Shown here: one piece after another, positions 16,485 through 23,981 of the stretch
How the letters are laid out: each line of letters starts with the position of its first letter
Numbering within the stretch: the stretch's first letter is position 1
From: Flavobacteriaceae bacterium
Lineage (GTDB): Bacteria; Bacteroidota; Bacteroidia; Flavobacteriales; Flavobacteriaceae
Direction of reading: 5' to 3'
Length of the DNA: 37,215 nt
Assembly: GCA_013002065.1 (NCBI GenBank)
Contig: JABDKT010000050.1
Coordinates: 1 to 37,215, forward strand
The notes under the pieces: generated by a model
Told to the model about the DNA's origin: nothing
Seen by the model: only the letters and a program-made list of their open reading frames with translations
The model's database searches: none
Made by a program: the position numbers and the translations under genes

Positions 16485-17255
16485 ATGAAACGACTATTTA
16501 CTTTAGTATTTATCTGCAGCAGTCTGTTCTCGTTTGCTCAAAATCGAGCCTATGGCGATGGTGAATGGTTTAAGTTTAGAGTGCATTACGGCTTTGTCAC
16601 GGCGGGCTACGCTACTTTGGAAGTAAATGAAAAAGTGCTGGATGGTAAAAAGGTTTACCATATTAATGGAAACGGTCGTACTACCGGACTCTCCAGAGCG
16701 TTTTTTAAGGTAGAGGATAATTATCAGTCTTACGTGGACAAAGACAAAGACATTCCTTACCGTTTTATTCGTAAAATTGACGAAGGCGGCCATACCAAAG
16801 ACATTCAGATAGATTTTTATCATAATATTGGAAAGGCACTTGTTAACAATAAGAAACACAAAACCAAGGATTGGGTAGATTTTCCGCAAGAAGCGCAGGA
16901 TATGGTCTCGGCGTTTTATTATCTTCGCAACCATGTGGACGTCACAACCATAAAGGAAGGTGAAACAATGGATCTGAATATGTTCTTCGACAAGGAGAAT
17001 TACGTATTCAGGCTAAAATTTTTAGGAAGGGAAATCATTCGAACTAAATTCGGAAAAATGGCTACTCTCAAATTTAGACCCTATGTACAAGCGGGAAGAG
17101 TTTTTAAAGAAAAGGAAAGTCTAACCGTTTGGGTAAGCGATGACGATAATAAAATGCCTTTACTTATTAAAGCAGATTTGGCCGTGGGCTCATTAAAAGC
17201 TTCACTTTCGGAATTCAAGGGATTGACCAACCCGTTTAATGTGATAGTAGATTAA
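16485..17255 (+). CDS. DUF3108 domain-containing exported protein
   Basis: A 256-residue protein with a signal peptide (MKRLFTLVFICSSLFSFAQ) and a beta-rich body typical of DUF3108: GEWFKFRVHYGFVTAGYATLEV near the start, then DDNYQSYVDKD-like strands, and VWVSDDDNKMPLLIKADLAVG near the end. Its function is not known; the sequence suggests a periplasmic or outer-membrane-associated fold with no catalytic motif I recognise. It is the first gene after the hppD terminator and is followed by the tryptophan dioxygenase gene after 4 nt and then the M23 lipoprotein gene. The pairing with tryptophan 2,3-dioxygenase is, as I recall, repeated in other Flavobacteria, but I cannot check that here. No clear promoter box was found in the 99-bp gap upstream. 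Confidence 0.85.
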   Translation: MKRLFTLVFICSSLFSFAQNRAYGDGEWFKFRVHYGFVTAGYATLEVNEKVLDGKKVYHINGNGRTTGLSRAFFKVEDNYQSYVDKDKDIPYRFIRKIDEGGHTKDIQIDFYHNIGKALVNNKKHKTKDWVDFPQEAQDMVSAFYYLRNHVDVTTIKEGETMDLNMFFDKENYVFRLKFLGREIIRTKFGKMATLKFRPYVQAGRVFKEKESLTVWVSDDDNKMPLLIKADLAVGSLKASLSEFKGLTNPFNVIVD

Positions 17256-17259
17256 ATAC

Positions 17260-18192
17260 ATGGAAATACAACCTGAAACCAAAAAACTCCTCGAACAACT
17301 CAAAGCAAAATACGACGCGATCGATCAGGATCTAGACACTCATTTGGAAGGATTACTATATGGCGAGCCTATCACTTATTGGGACTATATTCAAACGGAC
17401 GCTCTTTTAAACCTTCAGGTTCAGCGAACTACATTGCCCGATGAAATGGTATTTATTATGTACCATCAAATCAACGAATTACTCTTTAAGATGATCCTGT
17501 GGGAAATTCAGCAAGTTGCACATCATGAAAAATTAACGGCTCAGTTTTTTTCTGAAAGATTAATGCGGATAAGTAGGTACTTCGATATGCTAACCTCTTC
17601 CTTCACCATCATGGCCGAAGGAATGGAAGTGGAGCAATACTTGCAATTCCGAAATACCTTAACTCCGGCCAGCGGTTTCCAAAGTGCCCAGTACCGGAAA
17701 ATTGAATTTGCCTCTACCGATTTAATCAATTTAATCGACGCTCGTTTTAGAGATACCATCGATCGAAATACTACTTACGAGCATGCCTTGGAGCACCTTT
17801 ATTGGCAAGCAGCGGGTAAAAATTTCAAATCAGGCAAAAAAAGCTATTTGTTAAAAGCCTTTGAAGAAAAGTATAAAAATGAGTTCATTGCCTTTACAAA
17901 AGAATATAATACTATAAATTTGTACGCCAAGTTCAAAGGCCTGCCGGCTGAAGTTAAAGACGACCCTATGTTAAGAGACGCCATGCGTCATTACGATTAT
18001 ACGGTTAATGTTACCTGGGTTATGTCACATTATAACACGGCACGAAAGTATTTAAACCACGGCAAAGAGCCCGAAGAAGCTACCGGAGGAAGCGATTGGG
18101 CTAAATACATGCACCCGAAATATCAGCGACGTATCTTTTTCCCCGAGGTATGGACCGAGAAAGAACTAGAAGACTGGGGGAAAGATGTTTAA
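17260..18192 (+). CDS. Tryptophan 2,3-dioxygenase family protein
   Basis: Expected to open the indole ring of L-tryptophan to N-formylkynurenine with haem and oxygen, the entry step of the kynurenine route. The 310-residue protein keeps the substrate-site motif as VFIMYHQINELLFKM (H69), and QFRNTLTPASGFQSAQYRKIEF, the strongest family hallmark. The haem-ligand region is divergent: the usual RxRHxxxVxR is replaced by VMSHYNTARKYL (H257 the candidate ligand), and the loop to the ATGGSDW glycine motif is about five residues longer than in Xanthomonas-type enzymes. It starts 4 nt after DUF3108 and overlaps the M23 gene by 8 bp. Kynurenine-pathway genes further down are absent from the window. Confidence 0.9.
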   Translation: MEIQPETKKLLEQLKAKYDAIDQDLDTHLEGLLYGEPITYWDYIQTDALLNLQVQRTTLPDEMVFIMYHQINELLFKMILWEIQQVAHHEKLTAQFFSERLMRISRYFDMLTSSFTIMAEGMEVEQYLQFRNTLTPASGFQSAQYRKIEFASTDLINLIDARFRDTIDRNTTYEHALEHLYWQAAGKNFKSGKKSYLLKAFEEKYKNEFIAFTKEYNTINLYAKFKGLPAEVKDDPMLRDAMRHYDYTVNVTWVMSHYNTARKYLNHGKEPEEATGGSDWAKYMHPKYQRRIFFPEVWTEKELEDWGKDV

Positions 18193-19438
18193 TGAATTAC
18201 GAATGCGACCCTTGAAGAAACCTGCTTTTTGCTTACTAATCTTTTCGTTGTTTCTATTTTCTTGTTCGGAAGATATCAAAGTAGAAAACCCCATTGTTGA
18301 GGACCCCACACCTAAACTTATTGAGGAGTATGGCTATGTCTTAAATAATTTTGATGTAGTTAGAGATACGATTCAAAATGGTGACACTTTTGGAGCGATC
18401 CTAGATGCTCACGGCGTTTCTCAAAATAAGATATTTGAAGTGGCAACCACTTTTAAAGACAGTTTCGATGTTAGGAGAATTGTGGTGGGAAAGCCTTATG
18501 TTATTCTAAAGTCTAAAGATTCTCTAAATAATGCTCAAGTCTTTATATATGAAAAGAATAGAGTGGATTATGCCATAGTGGATCTTCGCGATAGTTTGAT
18601 GGTTTATAACGAAAAGAAGCCGGTGAGTTATGTGGAAAAGAAAGCTTCCGGCGTGATTACAAGTTCTCTTTCAGAAACTATGGCCGACAACAATCTTAGT
18701 CCGTATATGACCGATCGCTTGGCAAATATCTATGCCTGGACTGTTAACTTCTTTCATTTGCAAGCCGGCGATAATTTTAAGGTGGTTTATACTGAAAAGT
18801 TTATTAATGATACTATTTCGGCAGGATTGCATGAAATTAAAGCTGCTTATTTTGAACATAGAGGTCGTTCACTTTACGCTTTCAATTTTGAACCGGAAAC
18901 AGATACGACCAATATCGTCGCCGATTTCTACGATGAGGAAGCAAATAATTTGAGAAGAGCCTTTCTAAAAGCACCGGTTAAGTTCAGTAGAATTTCTTCC
19001 AGATATAACCTAAAACGCAGGATAAAATATTACGGTTATAAGTTAAGACCTCATAAGGGCACCGATTTTGCTGCCCCGGTCGGAACCCCGATTCTGGCCA
19101 CTGCAGATGGAACCGTCACTAAGTCGGAAAGACGTGGTGGAAACGGAAATTATGTGAAAATAAAGCATAATGGCACTTACGATACTCAATACCTACATAT
19201 GCGCAAACGCAATGTAAAAGTTGGGGATTATGTAAAGCAAGGAGAAGTCATTGGTTGGGTAGGTATGACAGGAAATACCGGCGGGCCTCATGTGTGCTAT
19301 CGTTTTTGGAAAAATGGGAAACAGGTGGATCCTTTCAAAGAAGATTTACCGGCTTCTAAGCCTTTACCTGCGGAGTATCTCGATGAATATCACAACTTCA
19401 TTAGTCCTTTGAAGGAACAACTGGACTGTATTTTGTAG
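18185..19438 (+). CDS. M23-family peptidoglycan DD-metallopeptidase lipoprotein
   Basis: A lipoprotein zinc peptidase expected to cut peptidoglycan cross-links. The lipobox is LFLFSC, with Cys27 counted from the start at 18185, which overlaps the tryptophan dioxygenase gene by 8 bp; a second in-frame ATG at 18203 would shorten it by six residues and is equally plausible. The N-terminal half holds an OapA/LysM-like region (VRDTIQNGDTFGAILDAHGVSQ). The C-terminal M23 domain has all ligands: HKGTDFAAPVGTP (His, Asp), YLHMRKR and GPHVCYRFW (catalytic and zinc His). It is anchored in the inner or outer membrane facing the periplasm. Its presence in a tryptophan-catabolic operon has no obvious metabolic logic. 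Confidence 0.93.
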   Translation: MFNELRMRPLKKPAFCLLIFSLFLFSCSEDIKVENPIVEDPTPKLIEEYGYVLNNFDVVRDTIQNGDTFGAILDAHGVSQNKIFEVATTFKDSFDVRRIVVGKPYVILKSKDSLNNAQVFIYEKNRVDYAIVDLRDSLMVYNEKKPVSYVEKKASGVITSSLSETMADNNLSPYMTDRLANIYAWTVNFFHLQAGDNFKVVYTEKFINDTISAGLHEIKAAYFEHRGRSLYAFNFEPETDTTNIVADFYDEEANNLRRAFLKAPVKFSRISSRYNLKRRIKYYGYKLRPHKGTDFAAPVGTPILATADGTVTKSERRGGNGNYVKIKHNGTYDTQYLHMRKRNVKVGDYVKQGEVIGWVGMTGNTGGPHVCYRFWKNGKQVDPFKEDLPASKPLPAEYLDEYHNFISPLKEQLDCIL

Positions 19439-19536
19439 CAGTTTTCTGACTAAAAATTGTTAATAAAGTTGTTCTTATCTAAAGCGCGGGAGTTCAATTA
19501 ATTACACAATTTCTATTACATTTAAGCTAAGATTTG

Positions 19537-19564
19537 TTAGCATTTTCTTAACCTAAAATGCTAA
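19537..19564. promoter_or_regulatory. Operator-like perfect inverted repeat upstream of TonB receptor gene
   Basis: TTAGCATTTT (19537-19546) and AAAATGCTAA (19555-19564) are perfect reverse complements separated by 8 nt (CTTAACCT). The dyad lies about 20 bases before the -7 box at 19584 and has no T-run after it, so it does not look like a terminator for the M23 gene. A dimeric regulator is the simplest reading. The remainder of the 181-bp gap (19439-19619) shows nothing else I can name. Confidence 0.55.
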
Positions 19565-19583
19565 TAAAACGCAATACATGGCT

Positions 19584-19591
19584 TAATTTTG
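19584..19591 (+). promoter_or_regulatory. -7 box of the first TonB-dependent receptor gene
   Basis: TAATTTTG matches TAnnTTTG perfectly; the predicted transcript start near 19596 gives a leader of about 24 nt. No TTTG stands at the expected -33 position, where the right half of the dyad lies instead, as would fit an activator-dependent promoter. Confidence 0.45.
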
Positions 19592-19619
19592 CAAACAAAT
19601 TCTAATTAAACAATTACTT

Positions 19620-22217
19620 ATGAAACAACTTTTACTATTTGCCTTGTTTATTGGCAGCATGTCTGTCTTTGCTCAAGGAACCGTAACTGGTACTATTACC
19701 GACTCTGAATTGGGTGGTGGATTATCAAATGCGAACGTTGTTGAATCCGGCACCACAAATGGTGCAGTGGCAGATTTCGACGGAAATTTCACCCTCTCGG
19801 TGAGTTCAAATTCCGGAAGTATTGAAATCTCTTATCTTGGATTCGTAACGAAAACCGTTCCCTTCACATTAACTGGAGGAACAGCTAACCTAGGTTCAAT
19901 TCCTCTTACTGGCGACGCCAATACATTGGCAGAAGTTGTCGTAGTGGGAACAGGAGTTATTGACTTAGCGGAAGATCGTAGAACACCTGTGGCAGTGTCC
20001 ACCGTGACCGCACAGGAAATTCAGGCTAAATCTGCGGGTAACCGTGAATTTACTGAAGTATTAAAAAACACTCCTTCTGTGTACGTTGCTAACCAGGCTG
20101 GAGGATTTGGTGATAGCCAGATTTTCTTACGTGGTTTCGACGATTCTAACACGGCTTTCTTATTAAACGGTCAGCCAATTAACAGTGTGGAAGACGGAAG
20201 AATGTTCTGGTCCAACTGGGCAGGGATGGCAGATGTTGCCAACGCTGTGCAGGTACAAAGAGGTTTAGGTTCTTCAAAATTGGCGATTTCGTCGGTTGGA
20301 GGTACTGTAAACATCATTTCTAAAACTACCGATGCAAAACAAGGTGGATTCGTGAGATTCCTTGCCGGTAACGATAGTTACTTCAAAGGAACTGTAAGTT
20401 ACAACACCGGACTTAGCGATGGTGGTTGGGCATTTTCTGTTTTAGCAGATCACTGGCAAGCACATCGTAAATACTCAATTGGTACTGCCGGACAAGGACA
20501 GAACTATTTGGTGTCTGTTGGTTATAAGCCGAACGATAAACATGCCTTTAACTTCTTAATCACAGGTGCTCCACAATGGCACGATCAAAATTTCTCGGAT
20601 TCATTAGAGGATTATGAGAAATTGGGTGAAAAGCAAAACTCAAACACTGGGTTTCTTGATGGAGAACGTTTTACTGAAAGAAGAAATTACTATCACAAAC
20701 CAGTTGCAAACTTAAACTGGGATTTTGATATTAGCGATAAATTGGATTTATCTTCTGTTCTTTACGCCTCATGGGGTCGTGGAGGTGGAACTGGTGGATT
20801 AGGTCGTGGTAGAGTGAGAAACGGAGGAAACGGCTTGGATCAGGATGAGATCGATTTCGAGCAGATTCGTGATAACAACATGGCTTTAGATGGTGCGATA
20901 GGTGGGTTTAGCGATTCATACATCCGTCGTTCTTCCGTAAACAACCACAACTGGTACGGATTACTTTCTAGTTTAAACATTGAAGCCAACGAAAACTGGA
21001 ATTTTAATGTTGGTTTCGACGGAAGATTATATCACGGAGATCACTTTAGACAAGTAAACAATCTTTTAGGATTGAATGCGTTCCAAGATAATTTCAGAAC
21101 CGACCGTCCTGACACATATCAATTTACCGAAGAATTCGAAGCCAATCCATGGGCATCTCTTTTCAATTTTGCCGATGAGGCTCAGAGAACTCAGTATGAC
21201 TACTCTGAAGACATCAACTATTTGGGTGGATTTGGTCAGGCTGAATATGCAACCGATGCTTTCTCTGCTTTCGTTCAGGCAGCATTGTCAACTCAATCTT
21301 TCCAAAGAGAAGGTAGATTTGTTGGAAATGGTGATGGTTTAGGTAAATCTGAAAAACTAAGTAAAACAGGTTACAACGTAAAAGGAGGGGTTTCTGTAAA
21401 TGTCGACTTCGAAAATGCACTTTTTGTAAATGCAGGTCAATATTCAAGACAACCGTATCTCGATAATATCTTTGCCGATATTCGTAATTCGAATGCATTA
21501 GTAGAACCTGAAGTAGAAAACGAAGAAATTCGCAGTATTGAAGGGGGTTGGAGATTCCAAACCGACGAAGTTAAATTGAACTTTGACTTGTATTTCACCG
21601 AATGGGGTAACAGATTCTTATCTGTGAACGGACCAGAATTGGAAAATGAAGCAAATTCTACTTACAGATTGACAGATGTTACTCAAATTCACAAAGGAAT
21701 TGAAATGGACTTCCAGTGGAGACCTTCCGGTGGAAACTTTACATTCCGTGCCTTTGGTCAAGTAGGTGAGTGGGAATACGATGGAACTACGCCTTATACT
21801 TTGACGAATAACGAAACTGCTACAATTGTAGACATGGGCGATGTAAATCTTACAAATGTAAAAGTAGGTAACGCACCTCAAACTCAGTTTGGTTCTGGTA
21901 TCTCTATTAGAATCTGTGACGGACTTAGTGCCGACGCCGACTATACTTTCAACAAAGACCTTTACGAATTTGTTGATCCGGCCGATGTTGCTGAAGCAGC
22001 CTTAAACGAAGGTAAGTACGAATCTATTGAACTTCCTTCATATAGTTTGGTAGATGCAGGATTTACCTGGAGATTTCAAGTAGGAAGTCAGAAACTTACT
22101 TTCAGAGGTAACGTTTATAACTTATTCAATAATGCATATATCAATCAGAGAAATGCATTTGGATATTACTTAGGAATTGGAAGAACTTATAATGCAAGCT
22201 TGCGTTTAAACTTCTAA
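19620..22217 (+). CDS. TonB-dependent receptor with carboxypeptidase-like N-terminal domain
   Basis: An 865-residue outer-membrane active transporter energised by TonB. Signal peptide MKQLLLFALFIGSMSVFAQ; a carboxypeptidase-regulatory-like domain (residues about 20-100: TVTGTITDSELGGGLSNANV, FDGNFTLSV, SYLGFVTKTV); plug domain (VKN-type EVLKNTPSVYVANQAGGFGDSQIFLRGF, QVQRGLGSSKLAISSVGGTVNII); then the barrel to RTYNASLRLNF. There is no SusD-like partner next to it, which argues against a glycan utilisation locus; siderophore, vitamin or another scarce substrate is possible, but the sequence does not tell. It has its own promoter with an operator-like dyad and its own strong terminator, so it is a monocistronic regulated unit. 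Confidence 0.95.
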   Translation: MKQLLLFALFIGSMSVFAQGTVTGTITDSELGGGLSNANVVESGTTNGAVADFDGNFTLSVSSNSGSIEISYLGFVTKTVPFTLTGGTANLGSIPLTGDANTLAEVVVVGTGVIDLAEDRRTPVAVSTVTAQEIQAKSAGNREFTEVLKNTPSVYVANQAGGFGDSQIFLRGFDDSNTAFLLNGQPINSVEDGRMFWSNWAGMADVANAVQVQRGLGSSKLAISSVGGTVNIISKTTDAKQGGFVRFLAGNDSYFKGTVSYNTGLSDGGWAFSVLADHWQAHRKYSIGTAGQGQNYLVSVGYKPNDKHAFNFLITGAPQWHDQNFSDSLEDYEKLGEKQNSNTGFLDGERFTERRNYYHKPVANLNWDFDISDKLDLSSVLYASWGRGGGTGGLGRGRVRNGGNGLDQDEIDFEQIRDNNMALDGAIGGFSDSYIRRSSVNNHNWYGLLSSLNIEANENWNFNVGFDGRLYHGDHFRQVNNLLGLNAFQDNFRTDRPDTYQFTEEFEANPWASLFNFADEAQRTQYDYSEDINYLGGFGQAEYATDAFSAFVQAALSTQSFQREGRFVGNGDGLGKSEKLSKTGYNVKGGVSVNVDFENALFVNAGQYSRQPYLDNIFADIRNSNALVEPEVENEEIRSIEGGWRFQTDEVKLNFDLYFTEWGNRFLSVNGPELENEANSTYRLTDVTQIHKGIEMDFQWRPSGGNFTFRAFGQVGEWEYDGTTPYTLTNNETATIVDMGDVNLTNVKVGNAPQTQFGSGISIRICDGLSADADYTFNKDLYEFVDPADVAEAALNEGKYESIELPSYSLVDAGFTWRFQVGSQKLTFRGNVYNLFNNAYINQRNAFGYYLGIGRTYNASLRLNF

Positions 22218-22236
22218 TTCTGAAAATTGAATTGTT

Positions 22237-22268
22237 AAAAACCGCCTTCGTAAGAGGGCGGTTTTTTT
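22237..22268 (+). terminator. Intrinsic terminator after the first TonB receptor gene
   Basis: AAAAACCGCC (22237-22246) pairs with GGCGGTTTTT (22257-22266) across a 10-nt loop, followed by further T. The stem is GC-rich and strong. Confidence 0.9.
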
Positions 22269-22314
22269 GTTCAATTATACCTACCTTTAAATATTCAAAC
22301 TAATTTTCACAACT

Positions 22315-22758
22315 ATGTACACTACCCTTCAATTTATTCATTCATGGTGGGCTTATTTGGTACTATTTATGGTCTTGATTGCTTCAATCAACGCTTTGAG
22401 TGGTCTCTTTAGAAATAAGGAATACCAACCTAAAGATTTTAGAATTTCACTATTTGCATTAATAGTCACACACATACAATTGCTGATAGGGTTGATACTT
22501 TACTTTGTTTCCCCTCTCGGGTTTAAATCTATTTCTAGTAATGGAATGGGAACAGTGATGAAAGATTCGGTACTTAGGTTATATGCTGTTGAACATATCA
22601 CTATTATGATTCTTGCAGTAATCTTGATAACCATTGGATATTCTAAGCACAAGAAGAAATTGGTGTCTAAGCCGAAATTTAAATCCCTGGCTATTTTTTA
22701 CACGCTAGCATTAATACTAATGTTAAGCAGAATCCCCTGGCAACAGTGGTTTGATTAA
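22315..22758 (+). CDS. Small four-helix membrane protein (cytochrome B-like annotation in Flavobacteria)
   Basis: 147 residues with four hydrophobic segments at about 12-32, 45-68, 90-112 and 122-142. Histidines lie near or in helices: FIHSWWAYL, IVTHIQLLIG, AVEHITIMIL. Homologues in Flavobacteria are often labelled cytochrome B, and paired histidines in helices would permit haem b binding, but this is not shown by the sequence. It sits alone between two intrinsic terminators, with a weak -7-like box TACCTTTA at 22282-22289. The function is unknown. Confidence 0.8.
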   Translation: MYTTLQFIHSWWAYLVLFMVLIASINALSGLFRNKEYQPKDFRISLFALIVTHIQLLIGLILYFVSPLGFKSISSNGMGTVMKDSVLRLYAVEHITIMILAVILITIGYSKHKKKLVSKPKFKSLAIFYTLALILMLSRIPWQQWFD

Positions 22759-22761
22759 ATT

Positions 22762-22792
22762 AAAAGATCCGCTGAGAAGCGGATCTTTTTTT
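22762..22792. terminator. Bidirectional intrinsic terminator
   Basis: AAAAGATCCGCT (22762-22773) is the perfect reverse complement of AGCGGATCTTTT (22778-22789) around a GAGA loop, with T on the plus strand after it and A before it. It can serve both the membrane protein gene and the convergent EEP gene, whose stop codon begins at 22791 within the tail. Confidence 0.9.
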
Positions 22793-23852
22793 AACTCTTT
22801 TTCGTGGTTTCTTTTATGAGATATATGTAAACCGGGAAGTGGTCGCTATACCCTCCTGTATAACCACCGTCGGCAAAACTACGATAAGGATACCCCTTAT
22901 ATCGCCCACGAGGGTTTGCCAAATAAGTTTTATTAAAAATCCCTGCTTTGTAAAATCTGTATGTGGAGTAATCTTTCTTTAATAATTCACTGGAAATGAT
23001 TATTTGGTCAAATAGATTCCAACCATCTCTCCACGCCAAGGTTCCTAAACCCTTCTTGTACATTTCTTCCATAGGATTGTACAGTTCTCTAAGCCCTACT
23101 TTCTCTCGTTTCTTTTTTGCTTTTAAAATATCTTTTACACTTGGGCTCGTTGGATCGTCATTTAGATCGCCCATGGTTATAATTTTAGCATAGGGATCGT
23201 CACTCATTAGTGAATCAATAATCTTCATGTTAAGTTTGGCTGCCTTAATCCTTTTTGGACGACTTCGCGCTTCTCCGCCGCTTCGTGATGGCCAGTGATT
23301 AATTATAAAGTGAATCTTTTCACCATCCAACACACCACTAACCAATAACTGGTCACGAGTAAAAATTCGTTTGGTAACGTCGTTATTGTCATAAATTTTC
23401 AGTTCGTGATTTTTATAATCTGTAGGCGTAAAAACTTTTTTCTGATACAACAATGCCACATCGATTCCTCTTCTATCGGGAGAATCGAAATGAACAATTC
23501 CGTAGTCCTTTCCCACCAACGGATCTTGATTTACAAGGTCTTCAAGCACTCTTCTATTTTCGATTTCGCAAACACCTATTATTGCAGGTGCCGTACCGGT
23601 TACGTCTTGGCCAATTTCAGAAATAACCTTAGCCATATTCTTTAATTTCGCCTCATAAATTTCCGGAGTCCAATGATCTTTTCCATCGGGAGTTCTATCG
23701 TCGTCGAAAGTGATAGGATCATCTTCGTAATCGAATAAGTTTTCCAGATTATAGAAGGCAATAGTGTTTACTTTGTACGTCTTATCTTCTTGTGCCGAAA
23801 GTCCCCATATCATCAATAAAAAGAGGACCAAAAACTTGTTCTGTAAATTCAT
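22791..23852 (-). CDS. Secreted endonuclease/exonuclease/phosphatase (EEP) family protein
   Basis: 353 residues with a signal peptide (MNLQNKFLVLFLLMIWGLSAQ), so periplasmic or extracellular. The EEP (DNase I-like) metal phosphoesterase motifs are present in order: FYNLENLFDYEDD, GVCEIENRRVLEDL (metal Glu), RRGIDVALLYQ, INHWPSRSGG (catalytic His), ITMGDLNDDP (Asp-Asn) and GYSDHFPVY (final Asp-His). The substrate could be DNA, RNA or another phosphodiester or phosphomonoester. It diverges from a TonB receptor-DUF5689 lipoprotein pair, which suggests joint use of the products. A near-consensus promoter lies directly before the start. Another EEP paralogue, without signal peptide, is at 34558. 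Family firm, substrate unknown. Confidence 0.93.
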   Translation of the reverse strand: MNLQNKFLVLFLLMIWGLSAQEDKTYKVNTIAFYNLENLFDYEDDPITFDDDRTPDGKDHWTPEIYEAKLKNMAKVISEIGQDVTGTAPAIIGVCEIENRRVLEDLVNQDPLVGKDYGIVHFDSPDRRGIDVALLYQKKVFTPTDYKNHELKIYDNNDVTKRIFTRDQLLVSGVLDGEKIHFIINHWPSRSGGEARSRPKRIKAAKLNMKIIDSLMSDDPYAKIITMGDLNDDPTSPSVKDILKAKKKREKVGLRELYNPMEEMYKKGLGTLAWRDGWNLFDQIIISSELLKKDYSTYRFYKAGIFNKTYLANPRGRYKGYPYRSFADGGYTGGYSDHFPVYIYLIKETTKKS

Positions 23853-23859
23853 GAATAGT

Positions 23860-23891
23860 CAATATTAAGTTTGCGTAAATTCCTATACAAA
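23860..23891 (-). promoter_or_regulatory. Possible promoter of the secreted EEP gene
   Basis: On the minus strand TTTG (23891-23888) and TAATATTG (23867-23860, one mismatch to TAnnTTTG) are 20 nt apart. The -7 box ends 7 nt before the ATG at 23852, so the transcript would have almost no leader. Confidence 0.4.
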
Positions 23892-23927
23892 GGATGGGCC
23901 AAAAGTAGTTAATTGGTTTAAAATATG

Positions 23928-23935
23928 TAGCTTTG
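23928..23935 (+). promoter_or_regulatory. -7 box of the second TonB-dependent receptor gene
   Basis: TAGCTTTG is a perfect match to TAnnTTTG; the predicted transcript start near 23941 gives a leader of about 40 nt. No clear -33 TTTG is seen. Confidence 0.45.
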
Positions 23936-23981
23936 CTGCCCATTTATAACGATTTTTTAATCTAAACAAACAACAAAAAGA

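Noticed and set aside
16282-16488. Plus-strand ORF of 68 codons overlapping the hppD end
   Set aside because: Mostly out-of-frame hppD sequence that continues through the terminator hairpin; no coding character.
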